64,000 nucleotides of DNA, taken from Protofrankia sp963555925 (GTDB lineage: Bacteria > Actinomycetota > Actinomycetes > Frankiales > Frankiaceae). The notes below the pieces were generated by a model that had not been told where the DNA came from, made no database searches, and was given only the letters and a program-made list of their open reading frames with translations. The stretch's first letter is position 1; every line of letters starts with the position of its first letter. Positions 63,326 through 64,000 of the stretch are shown here, piece by piece. The stretch lies in contig CAUVXJ010000006.1 in assembly GCA_963555925.1 (NCBI GenBank), forward strand, positions 1-64,000. The letters are read 5' to 3'. The position numbers and the translations under genes were made by a program.

Positions 63326-64000
63326 ATGAGCATCAGTACGGAGAACATCAGTAGCGAGCACGTCAGCGCCGCCACGGGCGATCCGGCGCCGGGCTCGTCG
63401 GATCGATCGAGGTGGGCCGAGTCGAACATCGTCGCGCCTGCGGCCGGCGGACCCTGGCCGCGGGCTGAAGCGGAGCGGACTGTCGTCGAGGAGCGCCTGT
63501 ACCGTAAGCAGCGTCTCGCCGGCGCGTACCGGATCTTCGGGCAGCTGGGTCTGGGCGAAGGACTGCCGGGCCATATCACCGCCCGTGACCCGGAGCTGCC
63601 CGGCCATTTCTGGGTGAACCGCGCTGGGGTCGACTTCCGGCGGATCACCGTGTCCAGCCTGCTGCTGGTCAACGATGCCGGTGAGATCGTCGAGGGGATC
63701 GGGCCGCTGAACACGGCCGCGTTCGCCATCCACTCCCAGATCCACGCGGCCCGTCCGGACGTCGTCGCAGCCGCACACACGCACGCCCTGTACGGCAAGG
63801 CGCTGTCGGCCATCGGTGAGCCGTTGCACCCGATCAGCCAGGATGCCTGCGCCTTCTTCGAGGATCATGTGATCTTCGAGGATTACAACGGCGTGGTGCT
63901 CAGCCCGGACGAGGGACGCCGTATCGCCGAGACACTCGGCGGGCGCAAGCTCGCGATCCTCGCGAACCACGGGTTGCTCTCGGTCGGTACCACGGTGGAA
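63326..64000 (+). CDS. class II aldolase/adducin family protein, partial at window edge
   Basis: The first 225 residues are present. The N-terminal 60 are variable; then comes the class II aldolase fold (YRIFGQLGLGEGLPGHITAR, HFWVNRAGVDF). The zinc ligands are visible in HSQIHAARPDVVAAAHTHAL and the downstream LAILANHGLLSVG. Members are aldolases or decarboxylases of the araD/fucA type, or act on sulfur compounds such as methylthioribulose-phosphate. It could process the carbon skeleton left after desulfurisation. The start ATG 63326 has GACAGGATCGGG upstream. The gene continues beyond the window. Confidence 0.82.
   Translation, partial: MSISTENISSEHVSAATGDPAPGSSDRSRWAESNIVAPAAGGPWPRAEAERTVVEERLYRKQRLAGAYRIFGQLGLGEGLPGHITARDPELPGHFWVNRAGVDFRRITVSSLLLVNDAGEIVEGIGPLNTAAFAIHSQIHAARPDVVAAAHTHALYGKALSAIGEPLHPISQDACAFFEDHVIFEDYNGVVLSPDEGRRIAETLGGRKLAILANHGLLSVGTTVE

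Overview
The window is high-GC actinobacterial DNA with strong G/C bias at third codon positions. The gene content (DUF3027, DUF5926 and DUF3180 proteins, an EspI-like ATPase, two citrate synthases, an actinobacterial-style folate cluster) and the wealth of small palindromic repeats suggest a Frankia-like actinomycete. That genus call is inference. It is a draft scaffold with nine runs of N; several sit in or beside repeats, and two (in purL and larC) are longer than the missing protein segment should need.

Layout. 0-13 kb: DUF3027, purL, a GH15 glucoamylase-like enzyme, a winged-helix/PD-(D/E)XK protein, an orphan protein whose 3' end carries a 73-bp duplication, a divergent betaine-type ABC permease/ATPase pair, purQ, an RsbW-like ATPase and DUF5926. 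13-20 kb: a geranylgeranyl-reductase-type flavoprotein, an EspI/ParA-like ATPase, larC and larB. 20-27 kb is accessory: a polymorphic-toxin-like protein with a candidate immunity gene, fragments of broken genes including a 5' stub of pheA, a TPR regulator with a phosphotransferase-like partner, and a PAP2 phosphatase. 27-48 kb is mostly housekeeping and envelope: a Gln-rich CsbD-like protein, two overlapping tiny genes, GNAT, a fused folP-folB with folK and DUF3180, Pro-rich membrane and secreted proteins, an L,D-transpeptidase, an MFS exporter with pdxH, a second citrate synthase, serC and gltA. 48-50 kb: thpR and a Gfo/Idh/MocA-like protein. 50-64 kb: a large organosulfur-type cluster of two divergent arms. 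It holds an Ssu-like ABC transporter, two binding lipoproteins, an LLM monooxygenase, two flavin/FMN reductases, a cupin, two SDRs, an NTF2-like protein, an acyl-CoA-dehydrogenase-fold enzyme and a class II aldolase.

Repeats are the most distinctive feature. (i) A ~167-bp MITE-like element with ends TAAGAGCG/TTAGAGCG and a GGCAATAGGGG motif occurs as four copies with both ends plus partial ends. At least four reading frames (the EspI-like ATPase, PAP2, the acyl-CoA dehydrogenase and a 30-codon fragment) end in stop codons supplied by its termini. (ii) Two unrelated palindrome families occur only as tandem doublets about 59-68 bp apart: a GGCC/GCGATC hairpin (three doublets) and a GTAGGT...ACCTAC hairpin (two doublets). 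(iii) Many coding regions contain in-frame tandem repeats of 6-21 bp.

The most unusual coding observations are the toxin-immunity cassette, an ABC ATPase lacking its Q-loop Gln and H-loop His, a folP-folB fusion, an SDR lacking its catalytic Tyr and Lys, two genes whose best-placed start codon is ATC, and the ATGA-coupled tiny genes near 28.2 kb.
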